A DNA stretch of 64,000 bases from Basidiobolus meristosporus CBS 931.73 (lineage: Eukaryota > Basidiobolomycota > Basidiobolomycetes > Basidiobolales > Basidiobolaceae): positions 62,001-126,000 of the forward strand of contig MCFE01000071.1 of NCBI GenBank assembly GCA_002104905.1. The letters are read 5' to 3'. Each line of letters starts with the position of its first letter. The stretch's first letter is position 1. The position numbers and the translations under genes were made by a program. Positions 35,801 to 47,515 of this stretch are shown in pieces. Under the pieces are notes generated by a model. The model saw only the letters and a list, made by a program, of their open reading frames with translations, had not been told where the DNA came from and made no database searches.

Positions 35801-37021
35801 AATGAGGTGGATGAAGATATCAAGAAGATAATCCGTGATGAGGCCAGCAAATTTGTTGTACAGAATGAAACACTCTACCGAATTGTTGATGGAAGCCCTA
35901 TTGCCTATTGTCCTTATGTTGCTCGCCTGGATTTAATACATAAGCTACACAATGGATATGGACATCTTGGGATTGAAGGAACCTATAGCCTTGTAAAAGC
36001 CAGAGCATGGTGGCCCAGAATGAAACAAGACATTGAGAAGCTAGTAAAAACATGCCCAAACTGCCAAATCAATCAAGGCCAGCCACAAAGAATTGCCGAG
36101 CTCTTCCCTTTGGAGCCTGTAAGACCATTTGAGAGATGGGGAATTGACTTTATTGGAAGACTGCCAACTACCAGGAAATGCAACCGTTGGATCCTAGTAG
36201 CAATTGACCATGCCACTAAATGGCCAGTTGCTAAAGCTGTACCAATAGCCAGTGAACAAGAAGTTGCAAGTTTCATTTACCATGAGATCCTGATGAAGTT
36301 TGGATGCCCTGTGGAGATCTTATCCGATAGAGGTGCAAACTTTATGGCAAAGACATTAGAGGCTTACCTGGAAATGCAGCAGATCAAACACTTGAAAACC
36401 TCGGCATATCACCCCAGAACTAATGGAGTCACTGAGCGGTTTAATGGATTATTTGGAAAAATGCTGACCAAGTATGCAAATGGAGTTGTCAGTAGATGGG
36501 ATGAGTATATAGACCAAGCACTCTTTGCATGCAGAGTCAGAGTACACAACACCACCCAGCAATCACCATTTTACTTAGTGTATGGATGTGAACCAAGGAT
36601 TCCAGGAGATCTCACACAACCAAAGCTTACAGACACCTTAGAAGATGAACTCAGTCAGCCAAGTAGACACCAGCAACTGGAACAAAGACGTCAAGAGGCA
36701 CAGACCAAAGTATCTCAAAGTGCAGAAAAGATGAAGCAGAGATTTGATAAGACTATAGCACCAGAAGCATTGACAGTTGGGAACTTTGTATTGCTAAGAA
36801 ACAACACTCGGAAGAAGTTTGAGCCACAATGAACAGGACCATTCAAGATCATCAGAGAATGTCCATTTGCAACTTACCAACTGGTGGACAAGCAAGGTAA
36901 CATCCGGGAAGACTTAGTGCATAGGGACAGACTCAAGCTTGCAAGACTTGCTGATAATACTGAACCATCAAGATATTGGTATCACAAGAAAAGAGATTCA
37001 GGAGAACCCTCTCAACTTTAG
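32888..37021 (+). pseudogene. C3 Gag-Pol polyprotein (1377 codons, one premature stop)
   Basis: ATG 32888. Domains by residue: Gln-rich N-terminus and capsid (1-230), zinc knuckle C257-C270 (C-x2-C-x4-H-x4-C), protease D-S-G-A at D340, RT with Y-L-D-D (D682, D683), RNase H with D829 in T-D-A-S and A-D-A-L-S-R at its end, integrase H-H-C-C finger, then D1087, D1147 and E1183 (35 residues between the last two). TGA at 36830 replaces a Trp (TGG in C1) in the W-T-G-P-F motif. The natural stop in the same phase is TAG 37019-37021. Losing about 62 C-terminal residues removes the end of the integrase tail. No chromodomain seen. Gag and Pol share one frame without any shift site. Confidence 0.95.
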
Positions 37022-37031
37022 TAGGGGAAAA
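37020..37031 (+). other. Polypurine tract of C3
   Basis: AGTAGGGGAAAA, overlapping the gag-pol stop codon and abutting the 3' LTR. Confidence 0.8.
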
Positions 37032-37400
37032 TGTTATGATCTGCCGCTTGAATGTTTAAGTTAGATCAGTTTTTAGTCAAATCAGTTAGTATATGTTTAG
37101 GTTATCAGTACATCAGTATTATCTATGAAATCAGTAGCATTAGTCAGCAAATGAATCAGCAGATCCTTATCAGACAGAAATAGATATATTAAGTAGGATC
37201 TTATTGGGTGATGATGATGCAATCAAATGAGTCATCAGCCACAACCTACATTAGGAAATACAATTAGTCAGCAATTGATCTGGCAAAAATGTATATAAGG
37301 AGCTGCTGGAACCTCAATAAAAATCAGTTCAAGTTTTAGTGAATACAATACTAGCTAAACTCCCTATTCCTCTACAACTCTTATACCAAGACTTGTAACA
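37032..37400 (+). repeat. 3' LTR of C3
   Basis: 369 bp, essentially identical to the 5' LTR. Followed by ATAC and the last 14 bases of the C2 LTR. Confidence 0.96.
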
Positions 37401-37404
37401 ATAC

Positions 37405-37418
37405 CAAGACTTGTAACA
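37405..37418 (+). repeat. 3' LTR of C2, terminal 14 bases
   Basis: CAAGACTTGTAACA-type LTR end separated from 32460 by C3, followed by the CAAT duplication of C2. Confidence 0.9.
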
Positions 37419-37422
37419 CAAT

Positions 37423-37489
37423 GACACAGCCAAGAATTGAGCTATAGCCCAATGTAACAACAGAGGTACACTGTGCATTCTCTGAAATG
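37423..37489 (+). pseudogene. Companion gene of unit U2, middle segment
   Basis: A-M-T-Q-P-R-I-E-L then a stop and P-N-V-T-T-E-V-H, aligning with A-M-S-Q-L-T-K ... P-N-V-A-A-K-E-H of U1. Flanked by C2 and a solo LTR. Confidence 0.6.
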
Positions 37490-37855
37490 CGTTATGATCT
37501 ACTGCTTGAATGATCTAGTTAAATCAGTTTTTAGTCAAATCAATTAGTTTATGTTTAGCCTACCAGTATATTGGTGTTATCAATCAATCAGTGGTACTAG
37601 TTAGTAGATGAATCATTAGATCCTATCTGACAGAATTAGATATATAAAGTAGGATCTAATTGGGTGATGATGATGCAATCAAGTGAGTCATCAGCCACAA
37701 CCTACATTTGAAAATACAATTAGTCAGCAATTAATCTGGTAAAATGTATATAAGGAGCTGCTGGAAACTCACTAAAGTTCAGTTCAATTTTTAGTGAATT
37801 GAATACTAGCTAAACTCCCTAATTCCCTACAACTCTTATATCAGGACTTGTCACA
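37490..37855 (+). repeat. Diverged solo LTR of family C
   Basis: GTTATGATCT ... GACTTGTCACA, about 366 bp, clearly more diverged than the C1-C3 LTRs. TATATAAG and an ACTAAAG at the AATAAA position remain near 37745-37775. No clean target duplication (AATG versus TTAC). It interrupts the U2 companion gene. Confidence 0.85.
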
Positions 37856-39245
37856 TTACAACAACAGGGCACGAAGATAAAATCCACTGAAAACCTATCA
37901 CAGCATGAGAGGGAGAGACTGTGGTGTTTATTACAAATCCTAGAATTCAGATGACATTGAACATCTGTGAAGCCATTGAGTCTATTGATGAAAAGTGTGC
38001 TGATATTCAAGAGGTCATAACAAGTCTTGTCTACCATCACCTGAAGGCAGGCATAGTGTGGGACCATATGGAACTCAAAGCCAAGCAGAATATGCCAAAC
38101 TTGTTTCAGGAGCATATTTCTGGATTCAAACAAGCAAACAGATTTTAAAACAGCATAGGTATGCTAAGAAAGTATCTCAAGAGTAGTAGAAACTATAATA
38201 GGCATAAGAACAAGTGTTTGAAGACTAAAAAGCCATCAGATTCCTTAAAGCTCAGTACAAGCAGAGCCAAAAGCTCAAAACAAGCATCAAAGAAGTGTCA
38301 GGTAGCTGTCAGAGTGCCAATATGAGACAAGCAGACAGACATGAATGCACCAGGACACCTTTTGTGAAGGAAAAAGCATAGTTATACTCAAAAAGCACTC
38401 ACTCAAAACAGTAGTGAAGGACCTGGCAATAATAAGTACAAGCAGATTTCTCAGGAGCTCATCACAACTAGGGATGAAAGCTCATAACAAGTGGCAAAGA
38501 AATGTTAGGTGGCCAGGAGCATGGCAGTATGTCAAGTAGGCAAAACAGATGTGACAGAGTAGCATATATCAAGGATTTAGTACAGTTGAATAAAAGAAGT
38601 ATTTAGACAAAGTAGCAGTCAAAGATCTGGCAGTGATAAAGGAAACAATAGAGGGAAAAGGGCTACCCAAACCAGAGACAGGCAGGTGTTAGCAAAAAGC
38701 TGCAGTTATAGCCAATTAGCACAATAAGCCCAGAACAGGCTGAATTCTGTCCTGGCCAAGAAGAATTGCTAACAATACAAAAGCTGTCCCTCCAAGATTT
38801 GGAAGCACACCTAGTTTAGTCACACTCTAGTTAGGTAGATGAGTTTGCAGAGAAAGTCAATTTGACTACCATGGCCTCCCTTTATTATATTGTAGCCAAA
38901 CAGGAGATCTCACTTACAGACAAAGCAATAACATCAAGAACTTGAAAGGCTATGACAACAACTACAATAAAATTTTGTATAGGCCAATACAGTTTGCAGT
39001 TAAGTTGCAACTGAAGACTCAATGTAAATAAATTAGTTCAGGTGCATGTAAAATATGTGAGTTGGTTGAGTCAGGAAGTAAAGATTGTGAAAAGCGGCAT
39101 CTATCAATCAATGAACACAAACATAGGATGTGATTGAGTGTCCTGGAACAGAAAGTGAGAGAGATGCCAGCAAATCAACAGCAACTTAGAGTTGCAATGA
39201 AAAAATTTGGCTAAGTTTTTTATGAAATCTGGAGTGCAATTATTT
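37856..39245 (+). pseudogene. Companion gene of unit U2, C-terminal part
   Basis: 37921-38148 reads M-V-F-I-T-N-P-R-I-Q-M-T-L-N-I-C-E-A-I, aligning with the U1 block K-T-L-N-I-C-E-V-I, then Y-H-H-L-K-A-G-I. Further blocks match U1: the lysine-rich stretch near 38400, K-P-E-T-G near 38675, and N-L-T-T-M-A-S and I-S-L-T-D-K-A-I near 38860-38930. Past the point where U1 is readable, one phase gives C-K-I-C-E-L-V-E-S-G-S-K-D-C-E and L-E-Q-K-V-R-E-M-P-A-N-Q-Q-Q-L, a possible coiled coil ending near 39215. There are many stops. Function unknown. Confidence 0.6.
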
Positions 39246-39249
39246 ACAA

Positions 39250-40056
39250 TAGTCTTTGCACATTGCTCTGATTAAGTGAAAACCTCTTAGTCATAGGACT
39301 TTGAATTTGTGATGGACTTTTGGGGTAATCATCACAATTACTTTTCATGAGGCATATGCTTGGTTTCCACCACTTTTGCTAGGAGTGCCTTTTGAAAGCT
39401 ATGATTCTACTAATTATTATAAAAATACCATCAAGCAATGGATACAAGCAGCTATCTAGGTTAGACAGGGTCTTAGGCTCTGATTTCAACAAGCCAACCA
39501 CCAGTTTTCTACTGTGATATTTCAAAATTGGCAGTGAACTCAGGTTAGTGGGCATCATGGGCCAGCTGCATATGTTATAGAGTAAATTGCTTATTAGGAA
39601 TCTTTATGCGCTAAGGCAAAACCACAAACATGCATACCTTCAGAGTTGCTTTTGTCTCTTAGTAACTTGTAATGTTTGCCATAAACTATATTGGAGAAGC
39701 TTGCAATTGAACTATACTGAGTATGATAGTTTATAGCTTCACACTACTATTTGGACTGTATGAGCCTCTTGAGTCAGAATATTACTAGATTATTTTCTGA
39801 CTGTAGTCCATATTCTCCTCCTGTGTTGGAATGTATCTGGCAAATTGAACATGTTTGAGTGATAATGCTTTATGACAAGTATGGCTTGCAACTATTAACA
39901 CAAGTTAGTTTTAGGTCAGTCTGTAAGTCACATCTCACTAAAATTTTTGCATTTGCCATTTTGACTAAGTCCTGAATTTCCTCCTTTGTGATTTAGGCAA
40001 TAGGACACCACCACTCTGGCCAGTACATTAAATTATTGGTCAGTATACAAATTGTT
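39250..40056 (-). pseudogene. tnp2-like transposase copy P5, middle part
   Basis: Matches P2 (63190-63740) on the minus strand, including the L-Y-P-L-L-type region near 39440 and the upstream segment to 39900. The C-terminal half is absent. It is interrupted at 40057 by the family A LTR and resumes at 46888. Confidence 0.6.
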
Positions 40057-40060
40057 GCAC

Positions 40061-40576
40061 TCTGGTGGTGTATAAGTCCAAGGGAGAGATATGTTCAACA
40101 CTTCTCAGTTGTGTTATGTGTTAGGTATTCACTGAATGCAAAAATCAGTAGCAAAAGCTTGCTAGGAATACTTGGGTTCTGTCTCTATGCTAATGTGCAA
40201 GGGAATAACACCATAAGCTTGCCAATGGAAAACTATTGAGCTACATTCCCCAACTTTGTTGGCATCTTAACAAAAGTATGTGCTGGGTTCAGCATCCTTT
40301 GTGATGACAATGCACTAATGCTTTCAAATTCAAAATAACTGTAAGCTCCACTAGCAGGAACTTGATAAGAATGCTGCTGTTGTCAATAGTTACAAATTTG
40401 GAAAAGTACTTTTCCCTATACAAGAACAAACTTGGCAAGGAATAAAATATAATAAAAGATATCAGCTCTGAGTATTCCCCACAAGTAGTGCCTCCAAGTT
40501 TAGTTGGTTCTCAGCTTGGTTCTCTGAGAGTGTCACATGTTCTGAGATTGGAGGTTCAGGTAGCAGCTGGTAGCAA
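40061..40576 (-). repeat. Family A solo LTR, left piece
   Basis: Starts TCTGGTGGTG (normally TGTGGTGGTG on this strand) and follows the family A LTR in reverse orientation until element C4. It resumes at 46332 and ends at 46887. Flanks GCAC (40057-40060) and GCGC (46888-46891) look like one 4-bp duplication with one change. Confidence 0.9.
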
Positions 40577-40946
40577 TGTTACAAGTCTTGGTATAAGAGT
40601 TGTAGAGGAATAGGGAGGTTAGCTAGTATTGTATTCACTAAAACTTCAACTGATTTTTATTGAGGTTCCAGCAGCTCCTTATATACATTTTGCCAGATCA
40701 ATTGCTGACTAATTGTATTTCCTAATGTAGGTTGTGGCTGATGACTCATCTGATTGCATCATCATCACCCAATAAGATCCTACTTAATATATCTATTTCT
40801 GTCTGATAAGGATCTGCTGATTCATTTGCTGACTAATGCTACTGAGCTCATAGATAATACTGATATACTGATAACCAAAACATATACTAATTGATTTGAC
40901 TAAAAAAACTGATCTAACTTAAACATTCAAGCGGCAGATCATGACA
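40577..40946 (-). repeat. 3' LTR of C4
   Basis: 370 bp family C LTR in reverse orientation. The polypurine tract (AGTAGGGGAGTA on the minus strand) is at 40947-40958. Confidence 0.94.
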
Positions 40947-40956
40947 TACTCCCCTA

Positions 40957-42681
40957 CTAAAGTTGAGAGGGTTCTCCTGAATGTCTTTTCTTGTGATACC
41001 AATATCTTGATGGTTCAGTATTATCAGCAAGTCTTGCAAGCTTGAGTCTGTCCCTATGCACTAAGTCTTCCCAGATATTACCTTGTTTGTCCACTAGTTG
41101 GTAAGTTGCAAATGGACATTCTCTGATGATCTTCAATGGTCCTGTCCATTGTGGTTCAAACCTCTTCCAAGTGTTGTTTCGTAGCAATACAGAGTTCCCA
41201 ACTGTCAATGCTTCTGGTGCTATAGTCTTATCAAATCTCTGCTTCATCTTTTCTGCACTTTGAGATACTTTGGTCTGTGCCTCTTGATGTCTTTGTTCCA
41301 GTTGCTGGTGTCTACTTGGCTGACTAAGTTCATCTTCTAAGGCATCTGTAAGCTTGGGTTGTGTGAGATCTCCTGGAATCGTTGGTTCACATCCATACAC
41401 TAAGTAAAATGGTGATTGCTGGGTGGTGTTGTGTACTCTGACTCTGCATGCAAAGAGTGCTTGGTCTATATACTCATCCCATCTACTGACAACTCCATTT
41501 GCATACTTGGTCAGCATTTTTCCAAATAATCCATTAAACCGCTCAGTGACTCCATTAGTTCTGGGGTGATATGCAGAGGTTTTCAGGTGTCTGATCTGCT
41601 GCATTTCCAGGTAAGCCTCTAATGTCTTTGCCATAAAGTTTGCTCCTCTATCAGATAAGATCTCCACAGGGCATCCAGACTTCATCAGGATCTCATGGTA
41701 AATGAAACTTGCAACTTCTTGTTCACTGGCTATTGGTACAGCTTTAGCAACTGGCCATTTAGTGGCATGGTCAATTGCTACTAGGATCCAACGGTTGCAT
41801 TTCCTGGTAGTTGGCAGTCTTCCAATAAAGTCAATTCCCCATCTCTCAAATGGTCTTACAGGCTCTAAAGGGAAGAGTTTGGCAATTCTTTGTGGCTGGC
41901 CTTGATTGATTTGGCAGTTTGGGCATGTTTTCACTAGCTTCTCAATATCTTGTTTCATTCTGGGTCACCATGCTCTGGCTTTCACAAGGCTATTGGTTCC
42001 TTCAATCCCAAGATGTCCATATCCATTTTGTAGCTTATGTATTAAATCCAGGCAAGCAACATAAGGACAATAAGCAATAGGGCTTCCATCAACAATTTGG
42101 TAGAGTGTTTCATCCTGTACAACAAATTTGCTGACTTCATCACGGATTATCTTCTTGATATCTTCATCCACCTCATTAGGAATGGCTTGATCCTCCAAGT
42201 ACTTTGGTAATAGGCTGGGCCAATCTGATTCATGCACCAAGTTGAGTTGTGCAACTTGATCTAATCTTGATAAGGCATCAGCAACCGTGTTGTTTTTTCC
42301 AGGGCAGTAGACAATCTCCAGGTCAAATTGCTGAATGTATTCACTCCATCTTGTCATTCTTCTAGAGAGTACCTTCTGAGTAAATATATACTTGAGGGAG
42401 GCATGATCAGTCTTCTCAGTGCATTTGACTCCTTCAATATAGCATCTCCATTTCCTCAAACAGTGTATTATAGCAAGCATCTCCTTCTCATGGACTGGAT
42501 AGTTTTGTTCTGCTGAGTTCAGTTTCTTGGATTCAAAGGCAACAGGGTAGTCCTTTCCCTTGTGTTCTTGGCTCAGCACTCCACCAATTGCATAATCCAA
42601 AGCATCTGTGCACAGAGTGAGCTCTTTTCTGAAGTCTGGTATTCTTAAGCTTGGCAGCTTAGCAAGTTCATTCTTGAGCGT
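40957..42681 (-). pseudogene. C4 RNase H and integrase
   Basis: From the solo LTR junction it reads [16 protein letters not shown], then T-D-A-L-D (D in RNase H), A-D-A-L-S-R, the integrase finger, and the D,D,E core. The frame is broken only by TGA at 41962 (a TGG in C3). From 41958 it is open to the natural end P-S-Q-L-stop at 40957, and it keeps the W-T-G-P-L-K tail that C3 has lost. Confidence 0.93.
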
Positions 42682-43485
42682 TGTGGTAGGGTAAACATAC
42701 CTCCCACAGACAAGTTTATTCATATAGTCATTATGATATACTTATCCATATTTTATCTTATCAGTATTATCCCATTCTTCTTTTGCCAATATTATCAGTA
42801 TTATCCCTATATGATGTTTACCCTGATTAGTTCTTAGCATTAGTTATCCCAGATGTTATTCAGCTTTGTGATCAGTAGATGTATCTATATAAGGCAAGTA
42901 CCCGCGTCAGTACCTGTGACATATGACCTAGGTCTGTGTTACCATTGCTACCATTTCAATACCATATATGGTATTTCTATGTTGCACAGGTTTCAGACTA
43001 CTGATTCCTGATTGGTTGAGAGTGCTGTGCCTTTTAGAACCTTCCAGGACATTCTTGGCATATTTTTAGCTCATAGTGATGTCATCAAGAATTCCACTGA
43101 TACCTAGAATCTTCTAGAACCTTGTCATTAGTAATCACTTGGCAATCAGGAAAAGTATTTAAGGGAAAGCAATCCCTCATCAATAAATCATCCCTTCTAT
43201 CAGTAACACTTCTACCTTATTGATTAGCAGTTGATCACTGCACCTGCCTTCAACAGTACATCTCAGACCTGCCATCAAGGAGCTTTTCAGGGTAGTGCAC
43301 AAGACACACAGAGGCCTTTGGAGACACTTGGAGCACCTAGGAAGCTAGAGAAGCAGGAGCTTTTACCATAGAGACATACTGACAAAGACACCAGCAGTTC
43401 AGACCCAGAGGTTATTGCACCCATCAGACACCTCACACACCTTGAGTTGTGTAGCTTCTCCCAGGAGTACCTCTACACCACCACA
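42682..43485 (+). repeat. Solo LTR, subfamily A2 (804 bp)
   Basis: TGTGGTAGGG ... ACACCACCACA with a perfect target duplication GCGT (42678-42681 and 43486-43489), inside the C4 pol. The middle part (near 42890-43040) matches the family A LTR, while the first 200 bases differ, so it is a related subfamily. It is a product of LTR-LTR recombination. Confidence 0.95.
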
Positions 43486-45898
43486 GCGTCTGGAAGGCAG
43501 TTTCACAAGCTATGTCCCACTTGTAGGTATTGTCTTTCTTGAGGATATCAGTTAAAGGGGCTGCAATACTTGCAAAAGACTTGACAAATCTTCAATAATA
43601 GGAAATCATTCCAAGGAATGATCTGAGTTCTGATATGCTATGGGGCTGCTTCAAATTCTTGATTACTTCCACCTTCTTGGGGTCTACAGTTACTCCTGTG
43701 CTAGTCACTATGTGTCCCAGATATTCTACGTGTTCCTTGAAGAATTCACACTTGGGTAGCTTGCCATAAAGCTTGTTCTCTCTTAGCTTCTTCAAGACCT
43801 TTTCAATGTGCACCAAGTAATCCTCTTCTGCCTTGCTGTATATCAGTATATCATCTAGGTAGACTATGACAAACTTGTTCAAGTACTCCTGGAAGACAGT
43901 CTGCATCAGGGTCATGAAAGTTGCAGGGGCATTGGTGAGGCCAAAACTCATGACTAAGTATTTGTAATGTCCATATCTGGTCCTGAATGCTGTCTTAGGG
44001 ATGTCTTCTGGCTTCACCCTAATCTGGTTGTATCCTGACATGAGGTCAATCTTGCTGAAAATAGTGGCTCCATTAAGTTGGTCCAAAAGCTCATCAATCC
44101 AAGGTATGTGGTACTTATTCTTGATGGTAACTGAGTTCAGGGCTCTGTAGGCAATGCACATCCTAAGTGTTCCATCCTTTTTTTCACAAAAAGCACTGGT
44201 GCTCCCCAGGGTGACTTGCTAGGCCTGATGTATCCTTGCTCCAATAGCTGATCAATTTGTCTCTTCATTTCCTCCAATTCCAATGGACTCATTCTGTAAG
44301 GTGTCTTGCTCATTGGAGGGCTATTTCCTGTGTCAATGGCATGATCCACATTTCTGACTGGTGGTAGGCTTACAAGCTCATCTGGAAACACGTCCAAATA
44401 TTTCTTCAAGAGAGTCTGGACCTGCTGAGGTGCTGGGGTAGCGGAATCCTCCTGTAATACAGCCATGAAGAACATCTGGGTACCTTTTCTAAATGCTCTA
44501 CAGAGCTGGGTCTTGCTAAGTTCACTTGTCTCACACACACTGGAATTGACCAAGTTGAAATCCAGCCTGGCAGGTAATAGCTCATTGGTCTTGTTGTCTT
44601 TTTGGATCTAAGTAGCATGGGTTCTCCAGTTGATTGATGGATTACAACAAAATAGCCAGGTTTTTCCAAGTACAAGGTCAAACTTGCAGTTCCCAAATAT
44701 ATAAGCCTGTAGGTCTTCTTCATAATCATTGATCTTCATTCTTACTGGCTGGGTAATACAGTTGATTATGTGAGAGTTCCCATCAGCTGTGGAGACTGAA
44801 GTTGATTTGGTAGGTTCCAAGTTGATTCCAGCTTTCAAGGCAAATTGCTCTCACATGTACTCATGCAATGCTCCTGAGTCAATCATGATCTTGGCAGGTA
44901 CTCCATTGATTACTCCATTCAAGTACAATAACTTCCCTGAGTTTGAGGTCATTTGGGACAAGTACTCTTCTGTCATATGGAAGGTGAGTTCCAAGTCTTC
45001 TTCAAGCTCATCTTCCACATTACCGTGTTCATGGGACTCAATATGGTTGAAGGTTCTTGTTGGCTGGTGTCCATTTCTTCTCTGAGGGCAGTACTTTGCA
45101 ATATGTCCTTGCTGGTGGCAATTGAAACAAAGTCCTTTCTTCTTACATTCTTCTGAGGTAGGATTCTTCTGGATAGCATCTATTTCCATTGGTACTGCTT
45201 CTGATTGTCTTCTTTCATAATGATTGTAGCCTTTCTGATTAGTCACTGTAGGCTTCCCAACTCCAAACATAGCTGAGTCATAGTCAATGGCAATCTTGAT
45301 GGCTTCTTCAATAGTCTGAGGTCTTTGGTAATTCACTTCCTTGCAAGTTCTTTCTTTCAACCCATCAATAAAGTATTCAACTTGATCCAAGGGGTCCATT
45401 CTTTCAATTTGTCCAAGTAGACATCTATACTCATATATTGTATTCTTGCACCATTCCTTTCTGTCTGAGTGTCTTTAACTTCCTTCTTAGTAGTGTCTGC
45501 TGGTGTGGAGGTTCAAAAGCATCCTGAATTTCCGACACAAACTCATCACAGGTAGAGATTGTTGAGCATCCCATCATAGTGGCCAACCTGATCTTGTTGT
45601 GGTACCACTGTAAAGCTGCATCTGCCAGGTAAGAAGCAGCATAATGCAACTTGCTTTCTGAAGCAATTCCTTTAGCTTTAAAAGCTTCTTCAAACTGAAA
45701 GAGCCAAGTTCCCAGGTTTTCATTAACTTTGCCATGGTACCGGTTGACCTTCACACTAAAGTTGCTCTTAACAGGGTTTTGCTGGTTCTGAGCCATGGTA
45801 GTCATTCCTTGTTGCTGTTGGCTGAGGATCTGGAGTAACTGTTGCTGTTGGGCCAGGATTTGCTGCATGGCATTCTTCCATTCTTGATTGTTCAACAT
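43486..45898 (-). pseudogene. C4 gag, protease and reverse transcriptase
   Basis: Starts [12 protein letters not shown] at 45898. Breaks: a small insertion near 45430, TGA at 44851 after the D-S-G-A protease site, TAG at 44608, a one-base loss near 44180 in the K-K-K-D-G segment, and TGA at 43592. The zinc knuckle lies near 45120 and Y-L-D-D near 43850. It continues after the solo LTR at 42681. Confidence 0.93.
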
Positions 45899-45956
45899 CT
45901 TGAGGGTGGTTTCTTCTTTCTTCAGGGGGGAGGTTTCTGGTTATTGCTGCTACCAA

Positions 45957-46327
45957 TGTTACAAGTCTTGGTATAAGAGTTGCAGAGGAATAGGGAGTTT
46001 AGCTAGTATTGTATTCACTAAAACTTGAACTGATTTTTATCAAGGTTCCAGCAGCTCCTTGTATACATTTTGCCAGATCAATTGCTGACTAATTGTATTT
46101 CCCAATGTAGGTTGTGGCTGATGACTCATTTGATTGCATCATCATCACTCAATAAGACCCTACTGAATATATCTTATTTCTGTCTGATAAGGATCTGCTG
46201 ATTCATTTGCTGACTAATGCTACGGATTTCATAGATAATACTGATATACTGATAACCTAAACATATACTTATTGATTTGACTAAAAAAACTGATCTAACT
46301 TAAACATTCAAGCAGCAGATCATAACA
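45957..46327 (-). repeat. 5' LTR of C4
   Basis: 371 bp. It has GTATACAAGG where C3 has TATATAAGG, so its TATA box is altered. Confidence 0.94.
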
Positions 46328-46331
46328 GCAA

Positions 46332-46887
46332 TAATAACACTAATTGACAACTTGCTATATCAATAAAAGGGATGATAATTTATCATTGAGGAATTACCTC
46401 CCTTATATACTTTTCTTGGTGGCTAAGTGAATATCAATCATGGTCTTACAGAAGGTTCCAGAGGTCAAATAGAAATCTTAATGGCACCAGAATGAGTTAA
46501 AAATGTTATAAGTAGGTGCTGGAAGGTTCTGAGAGGCACAGCTCAGCCCACCAATTAGAAATCAGTATTCTGAAACCTGTGTAGCATAGGGATATCATAT
46601 ATATTACAAAAATGGCTGGGATAGTGACACATTTTAGTCACGTGTTACAGGTACTGGCGCAGGTACCTGCTTGATATACAAGCACTCACGTCAGGTAAAC
46701 TTAAATATAGTGAGGGGTTACTTAAGCAATAAGGTACACAGGTGTGATAGTCAGCCAGCTTATGGGATAGTACTGATCAAGTAAGACAAATTGAATAACT
46801 CTAAAATAAGAATAGTAGAAAAATAGGCAAGTAGAAAATAAGGGAATGAGCATATCTGTTAGTGGGTGTCACAGTGACCCCACTACG
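46332..46887 (-). repeat. Family A solo LTR, right piece
   Basis: Continues 40061-40576 after C4 and ends at CACTACG, followed by GCGC. Confidence 0.9.
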
Positions 46888-47515
46888 GCGCTCACCTTAT
46901 TCTGTTTAATATGCTCTGCATTTAGGGGTGATTGACTGATATTATATTGGTGTGCATTCTCCTTCAGAGGCATCACTCTTCAGGTCATACTCTGAATGCT
47001 ACAGTGAGCTAGAAGGTATCAATGACCTGCCTTACTCAGCTTGCAATTAGTATCACAGGGAGCTAGGTGCCATAATAGTCACTTCATATGGCTGGTAAAA
47101 TTCTACAGAACTATTGCAGCGGATCAATGCCAATTTATGATTTCTTTAACACACTGCTTGTTGTGATCATGCAACATTTCTGATGATGTGTTGGTGCTTA
47201 ACTGGTGATTGGCCGGTCTTCATAACCACAGGATTTGTTATCTCTTTACTTACAGCATTTGGACAAAATGTCTTGTACATGTTATAAGCACCATGCTATT
47301 TGACAAAGTATTGCTATCATGTTGTCTTCTTTTCAGTATTAATGTGAGCTTAGGAAAGGCTTGTCCATGCAACATTGCATCTTCATATCTGTAAGAATCC
47401 AGGATGACCCACCATAGTTGGCACTATAATAAAACTTTGAGACTACATACACACATGTTTATAACACCAGATCCATTCTGTTTTGACTTACTTCCAACTA
47501 GACTTCATATGTCAG
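46888..47515 (-). pseudogene. tnp2-like transposase copy P5, N-terminal part
   Basis: On the minus strand this matches the start of P1: the segment equivalent to A-S-G-S-T-C-H-L near 47090, and upstream ATGTGTGTATGTAG... near 47450, equal to the V-Y-V-V-P-Q-L-Y-L region. The sequence right at the start (near 47510) corresponds to P1 base 20436. Beyond it lies the 3' end of Harbinger copy 2. Confidence 0.55.

Larger units (their letters stand above)
32461..37400 (+). mobile_element. Ty3/Gypsy retrotransposon C3, nearly intact (youngest element)
   Basis: LTRs of 369 bp (32461-32829, 37032-37400) in which I find a single difference (C versus T near 32620). Target duplication ATAC (32457-32460 and 37401-37404) inside the C2 3' LTR. 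Primer site, polypurine tract, TATA and AATAAA signals are all present. One open frame covers gag to most of integrase, with only one stop before the natural end. It is the reference copy for family C here. Confidence 0.97.
28200..37418 (+). mobile_element. Ty3/Gypsy retrotransposon C2, hosting nested C3
   Basis: Target duplication CAAT (28196-28199 and 37419-37422). The 5' LTR is cut to 28200-28306 by a deletion reaching almost to the gag ATG, which also removed the primer site. The 3' LTR is 32106-32460 plus 37405-37418, split by C3. Coding is full of breaks, including a deletion of about 350 bp between RT and RNase H. It is inserted in the U2 companion gene. Confidence 0.94.
40577..46327 (-). 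mobile_element. Ty3/Gypsy retrotransposon C4 (family C), nested
   Basis: LTRs at 45957-46327 (5') and 40577-40946 (3'). Target duplication GCAA at 40573-40576 and 46328-46331, inside a family A solo LTR. The body is split by another solo LTR at 42682-43485. The primer site TGGTAGCAGCAATAACC is on the minus strand at 45955-45939. Confidence 0.95.

Noticed and set aside
32888-36832. Programmed frameshift between gag and pol in family C
   Set aside because: C3 reads gag to integrase in one frame, so none is needed; shifts in other copies are mutations.
36700-37021. Chromodomain at the end of family C integrase
   Set aside because: The tail contains the W-T-G-P-F region and ends at P-S-Q-L without the aromatic cage pattern of a chromodomain.
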